Source of the DNA: Pisolithus tinctorius
Lineage: Eukaryota > Basidiomycota > Agaricomycetes > Boletales > Pisolithaceae
DNA: 32,786 nt
Direction of reading: 5' to 3'
Assembly: GCA_024663395.1 (NCBI GenBank)
Contig: JANFAH010000191.1
Span: 1-32,786 of the forward strand
Position 1 is the stretch's first letter. Each line of letters opens with the position of its first letter. A program made the position numbers and the translations under genes. This document shows positions 9,171-20,569 of the stretch, piece by piece. The notes under the pieces were generated by a model that saw only the letters and a list, made by a program, of their open reading frames with translations, made no database searches and was not told where the DNA came from.

Positions 9171-10702
9171 GTTTCAGAGAAAATATGAAGGCAAAAAAAA
9201 CATACCGTGGGACGTATGAAACGTGGGAGCCATACAGAGCCAACATTGGAGGAGGCTCCCCGAGAGCATCCCCAGCGAGTTTGCGAGATGGTAGTACGAG
9301 GGTTGAAGAGACATGAGATGGTCTAGATATGGTGGGATGAAGGTTTGGGGAAGGTGAGGCGAACGCGGGGCGAGCGTAGGGGCGGGAAGAGCGCCACCCA
9401 AAAATGGAGAATGGTTCTCGAAGTGATTCTCAAACCTATTATTAGTACCGGTCGGGTGATTCCAGCGCGGATGGTGGGTCTATTAGATACATTGTTTATG
9501 TCACAAAAAGTATATCTAATAGACCCTTAATCCCACTGAAAAGTGGTGCCTAAGGTGGTCCCATCAGCATCTCATGACACAGTCAACCCGCCCATAACTA
9601 TATGTTTGGGCAGGATATGAGAGATGTATATACTTATGTATATGCTGAATATATAGTTGACATCCGCCCTATGGTACAGCTGCCAGTATAAGCTCCACAT
9701 ATGAAAATTTGTAAACTGTATGTTCCATGACAAACATGACGCTGGTACCAGCCTTTTGCTGACATTGTACACGTGGAATGACACTCGGATGCCTCATGAA
9801 CAGTCTCCAAGATAGGCCTTGGTTCCAGGCATCACTCAATAAAATCTTAATTTATTGCTTGTATATATTATAGGCACTCAGTTGCTGCAGGCATGTTATT
9901 CCAGAAATCTTTTCTGTCAATCATCCCCAAGGCAAAATCGGCAATTGGACGTGTACATGCTGCTTACAATGGGGGCACATGACAATGGACCAAATAAATT
10001 TGCAACATTATTTAACTAGCACCAGGTGAGGTACCCAAATGACATCACGATGAATGATAACACCCGGCACAGGAATACAGGGACCAGAACGCCTGTCAGT
10101 AGACCACCAGCGCACTCCCGCATAATCACCACATGCCTCGACAATCACGTCCCATCCTCCCCACTCGACCGTCACACATGTCCCAAGCCACACTCCCCAC
10201 TCACCTACCCCGGTTACAAGCTGAAACCTTCTCTATGTGCCCCAACACACACCAAAACTCGCACCGTCATCGCAGATGCAAATCCCCTACACAGCGAATA
10301 CATCTAAAGGACATAGAAGAGCACGATGCCCACGTTCCAGCCAGCCTAAAAAGCAGCCAGTTATGCGTAGACAGAGCTATCATCTAAACAGAAATCTCAA
10401 CTTGCCACCCTTACTCAAAGGTGGAGTGTCTAAAACAGCTGGCAGGAACGGCAGACTGGTGGAGGGCCATAGGCCCTGCCACCAGGGCATTCACTCACTT
10501 GTAAGGGCAGGCAGGCCAAAGGGGGCCCAAATTAGATTGATAGACTACAACTGTACAGTGCGACATAGGGTTATGACTACCCTCAAGCACTTAAATTACG
10601 AATTTTTTAAAAAAAAGCTATGTCTGATTGTCCTGTTATAACGATTTCATGCCAAGTGTTCTCTCACTATAGTAACCGTAAATCCACTGGAATTAAAGAA
10701 TA
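9171..10702. other. Gene-poor spacer
   Basis: No convincing gene on either strand. Open frames at 10026-10641 are short and overlapping, with random-looking Pro/Thr/His-rich content. AT-rich microsatellite-like sequence (TATA/TGTAT) lies at 9620-9660. The only clear structure is the inverted repeat at 9476-9526. Confidence 0.5.
9476..9526. repeat. Perfect 14-bp inverted repeat with 23-nt loop
   Basis: GGGTCTATTAGATA (9476-9489) is the exact reverse complement of TATCTAATAGACCC (9513-9526). A smaller hairpin, CCACT-GAAA-AGTGG, follows at 9533-9546. No protein-coding frame crosses them. Possible explanations are a miniature transposon remnant or a transcribed hairpin. Confidence 0.7.
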
Positions 10703-12060
10703 TCAAGCATCGCCATTGCTGCTAACTCGATGGTCGTTCTTAAAGAAAAAACCGGGATGGAAGCCATTGGAAGCAAAAAATGCGATAGTCATCATGGCAC
10801 CGTCGAAGACGTCTGGACAGAGAATCAATATGGCAAGGTTCGGCAGCGACAGCACACAATGCACATACTGAAGTAGACTTCGTTGGAGATAATTGGGCCG
10901 TTCCACCCATTGGACAATTCAATAGTACGATAGACTGAACTGTAGAAACGCGTTTTAATAGGTGACAGATAGCCCCAAAGGAACATCATCTGACCGAATG
11001 AATAGGCAAGTGGTCTGGATGACGAGACCAAGAACCAGCCATCTCACTCTATTCCACTGTGTGACTTGTTTGTCTTCTGCCGCGAGTGTTGAGTTCTTCT
11101 CCCGAATAGGACTATTGTAGCGGAGACGAAGGAAGAACTCTCCAGCGCAGATAACATAAATAACCATCGAGACTGTGGAGGAGTTGATATTTTACATAGC
11201 TTGAAGAATGAAATCGGAATTCGCTTACCCATTTGAATGACTATACCACCAAGCATGATATTACCTCCCTGTGAAAACAAGGAGATCATGATAAAATGTA
11301 GCGAGGAGAAGAAGCGTACACACCTCGGTGGCGCTCACATTTTGGCTGGCTTCGCTTGCTGCGATTGCACCGCCGACTGCTTGGATCACTAGACATATTA
11401 CGTCCTAAGCCAGAAACGTATCGGTGACGAATCTCGTGTGATAACGAGGGGCTTAATGTACTCACGAAGGAGCAAAATAGGATGGTATCTGATTATAAAG
11501 GTCAGACGGATAGGGAAGTAATGATTAGTAGCAAACGCACAGAGCTTAGGCGGTAGGCGGCTGTACTGAGGTCCAAACCGAATGATGATCTTCCCAAGAA
11601 CAAGGAAATTCGCTGCAATGAATGGCGTTGGTGCTACAATAGTTCCCACCAACCTTCCAGGTATAAGACGGCACTATGAAGGAAAAATCAACATGATACT
11701 CACTGGATTTCGTAAGGAGTAAGCAATGATGGGTTGATACTGGACCACAGCCGAGCAGACCAACCAAGGACTTCCAAGAGACCGGCTAGGATGACGGTAG
11801 GGATTAACCACCACATGCGGAACACGAGGCTCTCAAATAAATGAAGCGCTGACAAGGGAGATGAATACTGCAATTCAGCAGACCGTTTTACTGTTTATCT
11901 CACCGATGCTAACCCCGAACAGCGCAAGAAACTGAGCAAGACAGACGGATGAGACGAATTATCCTAGGACTTGGATGAAGAAAGGATCCACCATGATACA
12001 TATCCATTGAGTCGGGACATAGTTATACGGCCCTATGTTTGTGTCGACCGTGTCAGAAAC
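10703..12060 (-). CDS. RTA1-like seven-helix membrane protein (fungal lipid-exporter family), multi-exon
   Basis: Pieces in the right order match the RTA1/RSB1 family of fungal seven-helix plasma-membrane proteins, linked to sphingoid-base and sterol-analogue resistance. They are GPYNYVPTQWICI (near 12040), MWWLIPTVILAGLLEVLGWSARLW (near 11800), IVAPTPFIAANFLVLGKII with GPQYSRLPPK (11652-11545), GGNIMLGGIVIQMG (near 11260), MVIYVICAGEFFLRLRYNSPIR (11167-11100), SVYRTIELSNGW with IISNEVYF (near 10930) and VFDGAMMTIAFFASNGFHPGF (near 10760). The pieces are in different frames separated by plausible short introns (for example a 3' acceptor TTTCTACAG before SVYRT). The N-terminal exon contains a stop unless a further intron is used, and the first ATG is not assigned, so it may be a decaying copy. 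It is the best candidate for a resident host gene. Confidence 0.62.
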
Positions 12061-12684
12061 CAGGCCAATTGGATACCCTAGGGTATATACTATCAGCACC
12101 CAAGACAAAACATTCAGCAATGACGCACCAGCTGACATTTGCGTGATGTTTGGGTATTACAACGAGAACGAAGGAAAAGCGGATAAGAGGGTACGTCTTT
12201 GAAAGTATTATCACCCCGGACCATCCTTTAAATATGCAGGCAGGGCCTGAGCGCTAGGAACCCGGAGAAGCAAACTGCGAAGAGGGTAACAAACATGACC
12301 TCTGAGCAGTTTGGCTGGTAATGTCCCTGCAGGGGTGCAGTGCATTGCGATGAAAATTCAGAGTCATATAAAAGCGAGGCTATGGCAAGCGAACCATTTC
12401 CCCCTACTGCTTCGCGGTTCCGCAGCTCAGCGCTGCGGGCAAAGATATCCGGTCGTACATACAGCTCTTCGGTGTACGTTGGTCACCAGAATGAATGCCG
12501 ATATGAACACAATTGGTTCCACAAGTAGAATGACCCGTGAGCATTGCGAGTCGTGATCCTAACCTACTACGAAGGGGGCTGTGGAAGAAGTTCTTTCAGC
12601 CTAGTATGTAGCTGTGTCTTTGACAACTGTTGTGACTCAAGGACGTCACATCTGCGGGGTGCATTAATGTTGAGCTCCCTATGA
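12061..12684. other. Upstream region of the RTA1-like gene, nothing firm
   Basis: No convincing gene. A plus-strand TATA-like CATATAAAAG lies near 12365 and a short hairpin (CCGCAGC/GCTGCGG) near 12421. Minus-strand reading from an ATG near 12296 gives a short hydrophobic peptide (MFVTLFAVCFSGFLAL) that could be a missed first exon of the RTA1-like gene, but it stops after 22 codons. Confidence 0.3.
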
Positions 12685-13320
12685 TCAGGTCGAGTTGGTC
12701 AACAATCCCGAGGGTGCAACTCCTTGCGATACCTTGTAATGCTGTTTGAGGGAGTTTACCCTTCGACCTGGCAGCACCGATTGCGGTGGTCGTACCTGTT
12801 TCACATAACCGACATCAGGACTGTGGCGGCTGCTCCAGTCACTGCGGAAACGAGGTTGTACACCGGATTCGGACATAGGGGTGGGTACGCAAGGTACAGG
12901 TAGACTGTCGTTTGCGGGCTGTCTGAGTATACCGACGGAACCCCTCTGTCCGAGATACAGGTAGACAGCCATGAGGTCGCTGTTCTGTTTAGACGGATTC
13001 AACAGATATTTATCATAATACATGAGGAGAGATTGAATTGCTTGACCCATACCTGGAGTTTCAAAAGCGCACAGACTGGCAGCTGCGCGTGGTACTCGCA
13101 GACGATGTCGGCCCCAAGGTGTACGGTACCGAGTGAGCCGAGCCACAGAAAGAATATTAATGGTCGGATGGTGGCTGTTTGCAAGTTGGACTCGTCGAAA
13201 TGCCCAGGCAAATGTGTAGATGCAGACAAAATAAAGAAATCGATCGGTGCAAAACTGCGAAGGCTCTGATTCGACGCTCGAGAACTGAGAGGCTAGAGGG
13301 CAGCGTCGTAGTGGAAGCAC
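12685..13320 (-). pseudogene. Possible membrane-protein relic, family not recognised
   Basis: A 211-codon open frame covers this stretch, but the more protein-like signal is in an overlapping minus frame at 12999-13229. That frame has hydrophobic runs (ATIRPLIFFLWLGSLGTVHLGADIVC; LPVCALLKLQVWVKQFNLSS) suggesting two membrane helices joined by a Cys-containing loop. I cannot name a family. Frame conflicts and missing flanking exons suggest a fragment. It may be unrelated to the neighbouring RTA1-like gene. Confidence 0.25.
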
Positions 13321-13540
13321 CTTTTTTCGGCTGCGCCACAGATACCCGACGGCACTAATAACAGCGGGCCATCAGGACGCGCAGCTATGCAACCATGAGA
13401 TCTATGACAACCTCCCGAGCTCGTTTTTTCCAAACGCATTCTAATTCAGTAATATGTGGCGGACTTCCCTGGCTGATGTTGAATCGGTGGCGGATTGAGG
13501 CAAATTCGCGGTTATCGAAAAACGACCGAACGAATTTCAT

Positions 13541-13830
13541 CAGCAAATCACGAGTTTACTTATCCTTACTTGACAGCTACTTAACATTTGCTTACCATAC
13601 CAACTGCCAAGCAGCCGTCTGCTTGGATAAGTAGATCCTTCTGCTGGATACTTACTTAGCACTGCTTATTTTTTACTTAACATGTGCTTAGCTTATTAGT
13701 TTCTTACTTGAAACAATGCTGGTTCTGTTCCGTCAAGCAGATAAGCAGCAATGAAGTGCAATTAATATCTGCTAAGCACATGCTAAGTAGTGGTGAAGTA
13801 AATTACGTGGTGGTAAGATTGAGGGATTGA
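13541..13830. repeat. AT-rich subterminal repeats of the Plavaka element
   Basis: Variants of CTTA/TAAG-containing words (TACTTA, GCTTAG, GATAAG, GCTAAG, AAGCAG) recur at least ten times in both orientations, including a 19-bp inverted repeat with one mismatch (13674-13692 versus 13771-13789, GCTAAGCACATG core). CACTA-like elements characteristically carry clustered short subterminal repeats that bind the transposase, and this block lies just outside the 3' end of the accessory gene. The element's true left end was not found. Confidence 0.55.
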
Positions 13831-13890
13831 AAAACATAGATGAACTAGCAATAGCAATTGGGAAGATGTATTAGAGATCCTGTTGTGGAC

Positions 13891-16372
13891 TCAGTGGATC
13901 GTATAAGCAGTAGGGAATGAAAACCTACAGATAAGTGCATACTCATCATCAGATCCTGCATCACTCAACAGCTCGGGGTCGAGTTCTTGCCCTATCGCAA
14001 GTGAAGCAAGGGTGAGCTCTATGATGGCTTGAAGCTGAGCAATAGATCTTCTTTTGGCAGCCCCTGTAAACTTCCTTGTTGGGGCTCCCCAATTCTGGTC
14101 TGAAAACACACATGCAGTCTTGCTATCCTTGCCTGAAGCCATGTTGTATTTGATGGGGGTCCATGCAAACCTTGTTGCCACTTTGGCAATACCATCTTTG
14201 ACATTGATGGGGGACTTGAGCTCGATGTCACCAGATCTAATGAGGTTCAAGCCACATGAGAGCTAAAAAACTAATCAATACTGTAGCTATGAAAATGACT
14301 TGATAAATGTTACTGCAGCAGCACAAAGTCCAAGAGCACCAACAACACCATGCTTCACCAAAGACAAAGTGTCAAGAGTGGGGACTTGAATGTGTCCTTT
14401 GGTTGCAGTCAAATGGCTGCTCAGCAGCAGCTGTTGCACAAAAATGGAGCAGAAGGCCTTCTCAGGAACAGTCATGTCGAGGTCTTCATATAAGAATGTG
14501 AAATGATCAAGTAATACTTTTGCAGTGTTGGCAGGCAATGGGTCTTGAGGATTGAGGAAGAAAGCTATGAGTTGTGCAATGGCTGCAGAGGCAAAGCCGT
14601 GCCTCCAATCACACAAGCATTGAGATGCCTATGGCGAACACAGTCAGCTACAGATGAAGTCAGAATGAAATGGACTTACGACAGAAACCATGGGTGAGCT
14701 GGGAAGAATGCTACCTGCCATGTTCTTGAGTATGGGGTATATGACTAGCATGATCTCCTGTAGAGCCCTGCAAATATCTTGCTTGGCGATGTTGAATGCA
14801 TCCTCTTGGTTTCTGGCCCATAGGATTAGTGTCAGAATAACTTCCCTCTTCCACTTCTGATCTTTATGCAGATCTGAGGGGAGATCCGAATTGTTGAAAC
14901 ACACTTGTGCAGGGATGGTCTGCACTTGACTCAATGAATCGCTTGCTATGATAGATCTCTTGCTAGTAGATGTGGCCAATAAGCTGGACATAGAGTTGCA
15001 AGCTTGTATCTTGATCTTCTTTGGCATGCCCTTTGTAACCATGACGCATGACTGAAAGAAAATAAAAGATGAAGGAACATGGAGAAAGGTGGTTAGCACA
15101 TACCTTGGCTGTGGCCTTCTTGTGCCCCAAAACACGGATGGCATCATCTAGATTGTCGCAGTTATCATTGATGCCATCACCCTCAACCTCAGAGGTTGAG
15201 ACATATTCCAACTCGGCTACTTTCCTCTTGATGTTGGTGAGTCTGGCGGCAGGATCATTGGCCTCATAATCCTCAGCCATTGTGGCAGCACACTGAGACT
15301 ACCATTGCATGAGTAAAAACCATTTCAGCATGAAAGATACTCAATGATAACATTTTGAAGAGCGGGGACATCCAAAGCCAGAGGTCTCACTGGCCCACTA
15401 GCTTCTCCATCTTTGCAATCAGGTAGTGAGTCAAAGTTTTCTGGTAGTTGGGATTCAAACTCGTAGTTGTATTGGGGATCATTTGGCAGTGGAGAGCTGA
15501 GATTGAATACATGGAACTCAACATTGGTAGTACTTGTAGCGAGGGTACTTGTGGACAGAGGTGGTGAAGCTGATGTGTGAGGACTGGCACTGGCACTCGA
15601 AGATCATGTAGAGCTTGTGTCAATGATGTTCACCCAATTTTTGACATGCTTAGATAAAGTCAGTTTATCGTCAGAGCTGGCAGTTGTTAGGACATTCACA
15701 AAGAAAAGAGTTGCCTCAGTTAGGAGGAACATGTTAAGAAGTAAGACGCACATCAAACCAGTACTAGCGCCGATGCTATGTCACATGTTGATGGTGGGGA
15801 TACTTTGTTGTGCATGGAGATTATCGCTTCATGCAGTGATTTTGCCTTTGCTGCTTTTGTCCCTTTCCCCTTCATCACTACAGGTTCAGCATTGTCTTCC
15901 ATGTCAGCTAGGGGGGGTAAGTGGCTCATTTGTCCCTACAAAAAAAATCAGCCTCATGTTTTCTTGGTTAAGCATGATAGATACTGCCATCACTCTCATT
16001 TCTTTGCCTGCCAACAGCACAAGGACAAGGACAAGGACAAGGACACAGCTTGATGGGCTTAGCACTGGTGGCGACACCACTTTGGTTGACCTCCATTTCA
16101 TCCTTGATTTCGCCAATCTGTTGATAACCTCTCTTCAGTGCTGCAACCTTTTTGGCAAGGGCTTCCCAGGTGCATTCATTGTTAGCTTCCTTCTCTGTGC
16201 TCATCTGTCTTCTTGGTTGGCTGTCGAGGACAATCCTACCAGGATGCATGTTAGCCACCTGGCGCTTTGGGCAACCACTCGCAAGTGTCTCCTGTGGGCA
16301 CTCCACGGCCAGTTGGTTGTCCATATCTTGCAGTGCAAAGGGTTGTTGGCTGTGCATGAAGGTGGAAGACAA
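13891..16372 (-). pseudogene. Plavaka-associated accessory gene, multi-exon, unknown function, decayed
   Basis: A chain of minus-strand coding segments runs from an ATG at about 16370 (or 16355). They are SQPRRQMSTEKEANNECTWEAL with a Lys-rich helix (VAALKRGYQQIGEIKDEME), MEDNAEPVVMKGKGTKAAKAKS, a Ser/Thr-rich part with LSKHVKNWVNI, VEFHVFNLSSPLPNDPQYNY and LDVPALQNVIIEYL, MAEDYEANDPAARLTNIKRKVAELE (15280), KDQKWKREVILTLILWARNQEDAF (14850), CDWRHGFASAAIAQLIAFF (14616), HFTFLYEDLDM and finally IELKSPINVKDGIAKVATRFAWTP. The KW+RE...DWR..F.SAA pattern recalls a widespread Agaricomycete hypothetical family; no function is known to me. Stops such as the TGA near 15605 and frame changes make this copy non-functional. 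It is divergent from the transposase with about 120 bp between starts, so both were probably driven by one bidirectional promoter. Confidence 0.6.
16019..16042. repeat. ACAAGG hexanucleotide microsatellite, four units
   Basis: Four exact tandem copies. On the minus strand they would read as a Cys-Pro run (CPCPCPCP) just after the Lys-rich exon of the accessory gene, probably inside an intron starting GTGTCC. Confidence 0.85.
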
Positions 16373-16493
16373 AGAGACAGAAAAAAAGGTATGCCTGCTG
16401 CTGTCTCTTTTGGCTTAGTTTGATTCTATGTTCAGTCAGCAAATCTTTGCTGTCCCACAGTAACTTCTGTTACTCATCATTTTTCTTTCAGAT
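16373..16493. promoter_or_regulatory. Likely bidirectional promoter between accessory gene and Plavaka transposase
   Basis: Only about 120 bp separate the two divergent starts, so the promoters must overlap or lie within the neighbouring exons. No clear TATA box; the sequence is moderately pyrimidine-rich near 16480. Confidence 0.45.
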
Positions 16494-16799
16494 ATGATTC
16501 CCTGCACAAAACCTGGCTGCTGTCGATGGTTCAGAAACAAGTCAGGCCTAACCCAGCATGTCAACATATACCACCCAGTATTTCCACCTATCAACATCCC
16601 TGTGCAGGTAGAACAGCCAGATCAGGTACCATCACCTGAAGAGGAACAATTCCAGTTCCGACCGGATGACGATGACTATAGTGACCCCATCCACAAGCCC
16701 TTCAAATCCAACCCTTCTGGCAGAGTTTGTTGGACAAGGCAACTGTTATGTCGACGACTTGTATCGCGTCACGAATCGAGTGCAATGTAGCACAAGCAT

Positions 16800-17490
16800 G
16801 TGACTGCATGAGAAGTGATGCATAATTTAACTTCACTAGCGGCAGGACACTAGTCTTGGCCAACTGAAGTCATACTGGCAAGTCCTTGTTGGTACAGCAT
16901 GCAGAGCTAAGGGTGGTTGCAAAGTAGATTTGAATGGGGGACCAGTATGATACATGCAGGTCTTATATACGTATGTAAAGTACCGTAGGTCAAACATTTG
17001 AATACAAGTACAAGCTGTTCACCCAAGTCCGAAAGCAGAGGGTGCAGGGGCGACCCAGCTGCTGTGGGGTGAACGTGCACAGGAAAGAGAGGGACTAACC
17101 ATGTATAGGAGTCATAAGTGGAGCGTTCACCCTGGGTGAACGCATCATGTGACCGCATGGATCAGGGCCACCTGTGGATCACAGAGGGAGGGGGTAACGG
17201 ACGCAATGTCTGGCTATAGTACAATGTGGGGTAGACAGGGGTCTACCATAAAAGGAAATGGATGACATAAGTGAAATGTATGGCACACAAGTCCAACTGT
17301 GTAGACAGTGGCTTGTGGGTAAAGGGAACGTCTCAGGAGTGAGACAAGAGCACAAATGGTTACATAAGTGTCTGCAAAAGGAGAAAATGTGAGCATAGCA
17401 TAACAGTGACAAGTATTATTGGAACTATCACCCAAACCTCACTGGTATGCAGTATGGGTGAAAAAATTAAGTATTTACTGATGTATTATT
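16800..17490. other. Non-coding insert or long gap inside the Plavaka transposase gene
   Basis: Between the zinc-finger exon and the core, about 690 bases lack coding signal, far longer than the other introns here. The segment carries GTTCACCC half-sites at 17017-17024 and 17067-17074 (inverted) and a perfect 21-bp palindrome at 17123-17143. It may be a small secondary insertion; no target duplication was found. Confidence 0.4.
17123..17143. repeat. Perfect 21-bp palindrome (GCGTTCACCC-T-GGGTGAACGC)
   Basis: Ten-base arms around a single central T. The arm core GTTCACCC recurs at 17017 and, inverted, at 17067. Confidence 0.85.
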
Positions 17491-20203
17491 TGACAGGGCA
17501 GCCTTGTGATTCATCTGGAAACCCCCTCCCAGTTTGGACAGTTGTCCCTGCAAACTCCTTCTGAAAAGCAACCTAATGATTGGTCACCATACTCCAGTTG
17601 TCTGGAGTTTGAGCTAGCTGACTTCCTGTTCACCTGCAGCTGGATGTCTGCAGCCAATATTAACGAGTCACTAGATCTCTGGAATGTGACACTTCTTGGT
17701 GCTGGCAGCCAGCCCATCTTCAAGGATAGTGCCAAATGTACAAGATGATTGATCGCACTATACTTGGTGATGTACAGTGGGAGAATTTTTGCATATCCTA
17801 TACTGGCGAATGACCAACTGATAATGTCCCATCATGGATGAACACTGCATACGATATTTGGTTCTGGGACCCTAAAGACGTTATTCGTGATATGCTTTCC
17901 TGACCTGATTTTTCGAGAGACATGGATTACCAGCTGTTTCGGGAATATGAGAGTGTGATGGACAAGAGACAGTGGGAGGATTTCATGTCTGGTGATTGGG
18001 CATGGACTCAAGCAGTGTGTCTTTTATCTTCTATGTCTCTGAGCGCTGTACTAATGGCATGCAAATAACAGGACATAATTTCTCATGATTCACCATGCAT
18101 GGGTCAACCTTCGTTCCAATCATCCTTGGCAGTGACAAGATGACTGTGTCAGTCACAACTGGTCAAAACGAATTATTATCCCCTCTACCTCTCAATAGGT
18201 AACATGAGCAACAAAGTTCATCATGCACATCGCAATAGTGTCACTCTCATCACTTTCCTTGCAATCCCACATAGTAAGTGCATCTGATAGATACATAGGA
18301 AAGTAATGGTGCTAATGAGAGATATACTTGTAGCTGACAAAGAGCATGCGCCCACTGACATGTTCTGACAATTCCGCTGCCAACTCTTTCATTCATCACT
18401 CGCATATATCCTTCAAAATCTCAAGCCTGTGATGACCAAACCAACTGTTATGTGGTTCGGTGGTGGACACTATCGCCATGTAATTTTTGGACTTGGCCCT
18501 TATATTGCTGATTATGAGGAACAAGTCCTTCTGGCATGTATTGTGTGAGGGTGGTGTGCGAAGTATGTTTTTCTACTTTCCAACTCTTACTATCAACTAA
18601 CTAGAATCTCAGATGTCTTGCAATGAGGCAGGAACTCAATACTGATGCACTTTATCAGAGTTGTGAACATGCAGAAGTGCTGATTGAGGAGTTTGATCTC
18701 AAGACCTTATGGGATGCATATGGCATTGTGGGTGATACAATTGTAAGTATCATTTCACTTAGATTCCACTGTGCCTGTGTCCTGAAAACTGATTTCAGCC
18801 ATTCACCAGCAGTTTTCCCCATGCTGATATATACTAACTCATCGCCCCGGATATACTACACCAGATCATCAAAGGAACATTCAAGGATCATTTGGTCGAG
18901 TGGGTCACAAGCTATTTGAAGACCGTGCATGGCACAACAAAGGCAAATGCGATCTTAGATGATATTGACTGGAGGTACATCTGCTTTAATTTATGTTTCT
19001 TTCTTTCCTCATCTAGGATACCTTAGAATCGCAGCCATCGTGCCTTTTGCAGGGCTCTGTTGCTTTCCTGAGGGCTGTCATTTCAAACAGTGGACTGGTA
19101 ATGACTCAAAGGCACTAATGAAGGTAATTTTAGATCAGGTTGTTTATACAGTCTGTCATTAACATTCGATACATAGGTGTATCTACCTGCCATTGAGGGG
19201 CATGTACCAATGGAGATTGTGTGAACATTTTGTGCTTTGTTGGAGTTCACATACCTGGTCCATTGCAATGTCCTCACTGAAGAAACCTTGGTTGCAGTTC
19301 AAGATACCATCAACCGCTTTCACAAGTACCGGGAAATATTTCGCCAATCGGGTACCATTCAAACTTTTTCCTTACCATGCCAGCATGCGATGAAGCACTA
19401 CCCTGATCTTATATGTTTATTTGGGGCGCCGAATGGACTTTGCACATCAATCACCAAATCAAAGCATATTGATGCTGTGAAGGACCCATACCGGCAGACC
19501 AATCGTAACAAGCCACTGGGCCAAATGCTCATTATCAATCAGTGCTTAGATAAGTTGGTGGCCTCTCGAAGGGATTTCAATGAATGAGGGATGCTAGAGG
19601 GAAACTGCCTCATGGCAACTATGCAGCTCCTTTCAACTCAAGGTCAGTCATTGGATGATCATATTGATTTTCATCATATTCACATGAAAGTAAACAGGAT
19701 GGCAGAGAGAATGGTGGTACATCACAGGTCCTAGGTTCTGGTCCCTGTAACAAAGACAATGGTGAGGCTGTGGACTGCCCAACATCCATAGAGGCACATG
19801 TTGAACTTGCTTGCACCACCCGTATGTACCTTATTAACCTGAGTAGTGCAGCGGCTCACAAAATCAACCTCTTGCATTCAGAAATGAAGCGGGCCAGAAC
19901 TGTGGACAGATCTTGCAATCAAGCTTGGTCTATCGCATCTCCCTACCATTCTGGAGGAGTTCCTGCTTCAACAAGCTGACACTGAAGACTACCGTGATCT
20001 CTGTGACATCCCACTATCTGAGCGCCCCATCTATGGCAACAAAATCACCATTGTTAATTCTGCAGCTGCACTATTCTATGCGCCAAGTGATATCAGTGGT
20101 ATTGGTGGCATGTGGCGTGAGTATATCCGCTCGTCTCATTCTTAGCAGAACGTATTGTGCAGAGGAACAGGGATGGAGTGAGAGCTAGGCTAGAACACTT
20201 GCC

Positions 20204-20557
20204 TGTATAGCTAGTTGAAGCATCGATTTGAGGAGTAGTTCTGAGTTGAGTGGGGCTCGTATGAAACAAAGAACAAATGTGGAATTCGATCTGGAATTCG
20301 ATAGGGACTCTGGGTGGAGATCCCTGAGTTTATATACATGTAGGAATACGCACGGACCAGTAGTGTATAAGGAAAGTACCTACTATGTATAGTAAAGAAC
20401 TACATAGAATGTCATGGAATAATGATGTCATAATTGACGTCATTGTGGAGCTGATGACTGATATAAGTCATGTGACATGCAATGTGTCGATACATGTGCA
20501 GCATCGTGTTTGTCTAGGTATGTCTAGACTGTCAGAACATATAGGATATTTCCAACA
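20204..20557 (-). repeat. Copia 3' LTR
   Basis: In element orientation the LTR starts TGTTGGAAATATCC at 20557, directly after the polypurine tract, and probably ends ...CTAGCTATACA at 20204. It contains a TATA box (TATATAAA, 20329-20336 on the minus strand). The right boundary is firm; the left boundary is a best guess, since no second LTR is available for alignment and any TG between about 20155 and 20215 could be the true end. Confidence 0.6.
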
Positions 20558-20569
20558 CTCCCCCTCACT
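20558..20569 (-). promoter_or_regulatory. Copia polypurine tract
   Basis: AGTGAGGGGGAG on the minus strand lies immediately before the LTR start TGTTGG and immediately after the pol stop codon (20570-20572). This is the usual position of the plus-strand DNA primer of LTR elements. Confidence 0.85.

Larger units (their letters stand above)
16494..20150 (+). pseudogene. Plavaka (CACTA-like) transposase, decayed and cut by the copia insertion
   Basis: From ATG 16494 the product starts with a C2H2 finger (PCTKPGCCRWFRNKSGLTQH...H). After a non-coding gap the core resumes at about 17580 with DWSPYSSCLEFELADFLF and INESLDLWNVTLLG. It continues with TILGDVQWENF, WMNTAYDIWFWDPKDVIRDM, DFMSGDWAW (17985), GSTFVPIILGSDKMTVSV, YYPLYLSIGNM, HRNSVTLITFLAIP, GLGPYIADYEEQVLLACIV (18510), LWDAYGIVGDTI, LHQIIKGTFKDHLVEW (18870), FPEGCHFKQWTGNDSKALMK (19100), LIC LFGAPNGLC with SKHIDAVKDPYRQTNR (19430-19500), QCLDKLVASRRDF, LPTILEEFLLQQADTEDYRDL and NSAAALFYAPSDISGIGGMWR (20050-20115). 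Introns are visible (for example GTAAGTATC...TTTCAG near 18743-18798). TGA/TAG stops interrupt at several points. The C-terminus is missing where the copia LTR begins and should lie beyond the right window edge. Confidence 0.88.

Noticed and set aside
9533..9556. Helitron 3' end (hairpin followed by CTAAG)
   Set aside because: A short hairpin followed by CTAA is suggestive, but the spacing is too small, the next base is G rather than T, and no Rep/helicase or 5' TC end is seen.
10026..10641. Overlapping plus-strand open frames
   Set aside because: Short, low-complexity (Pro/Thr/His), no motif, no splice logic and mutually overlapping in different frames.
12311..12556. Plus-strand ORF downstream of a TATA-like box
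   Set aside because: No recognisable protein character and no start context; TATA-like words are common here.
13353..13357. CACTA as the left terminus of the Plavaka element
   Set aside because: A five-base match is expected by chance, no matching inverted end is in the window, and no 2-3 bp target duplication can be tested.
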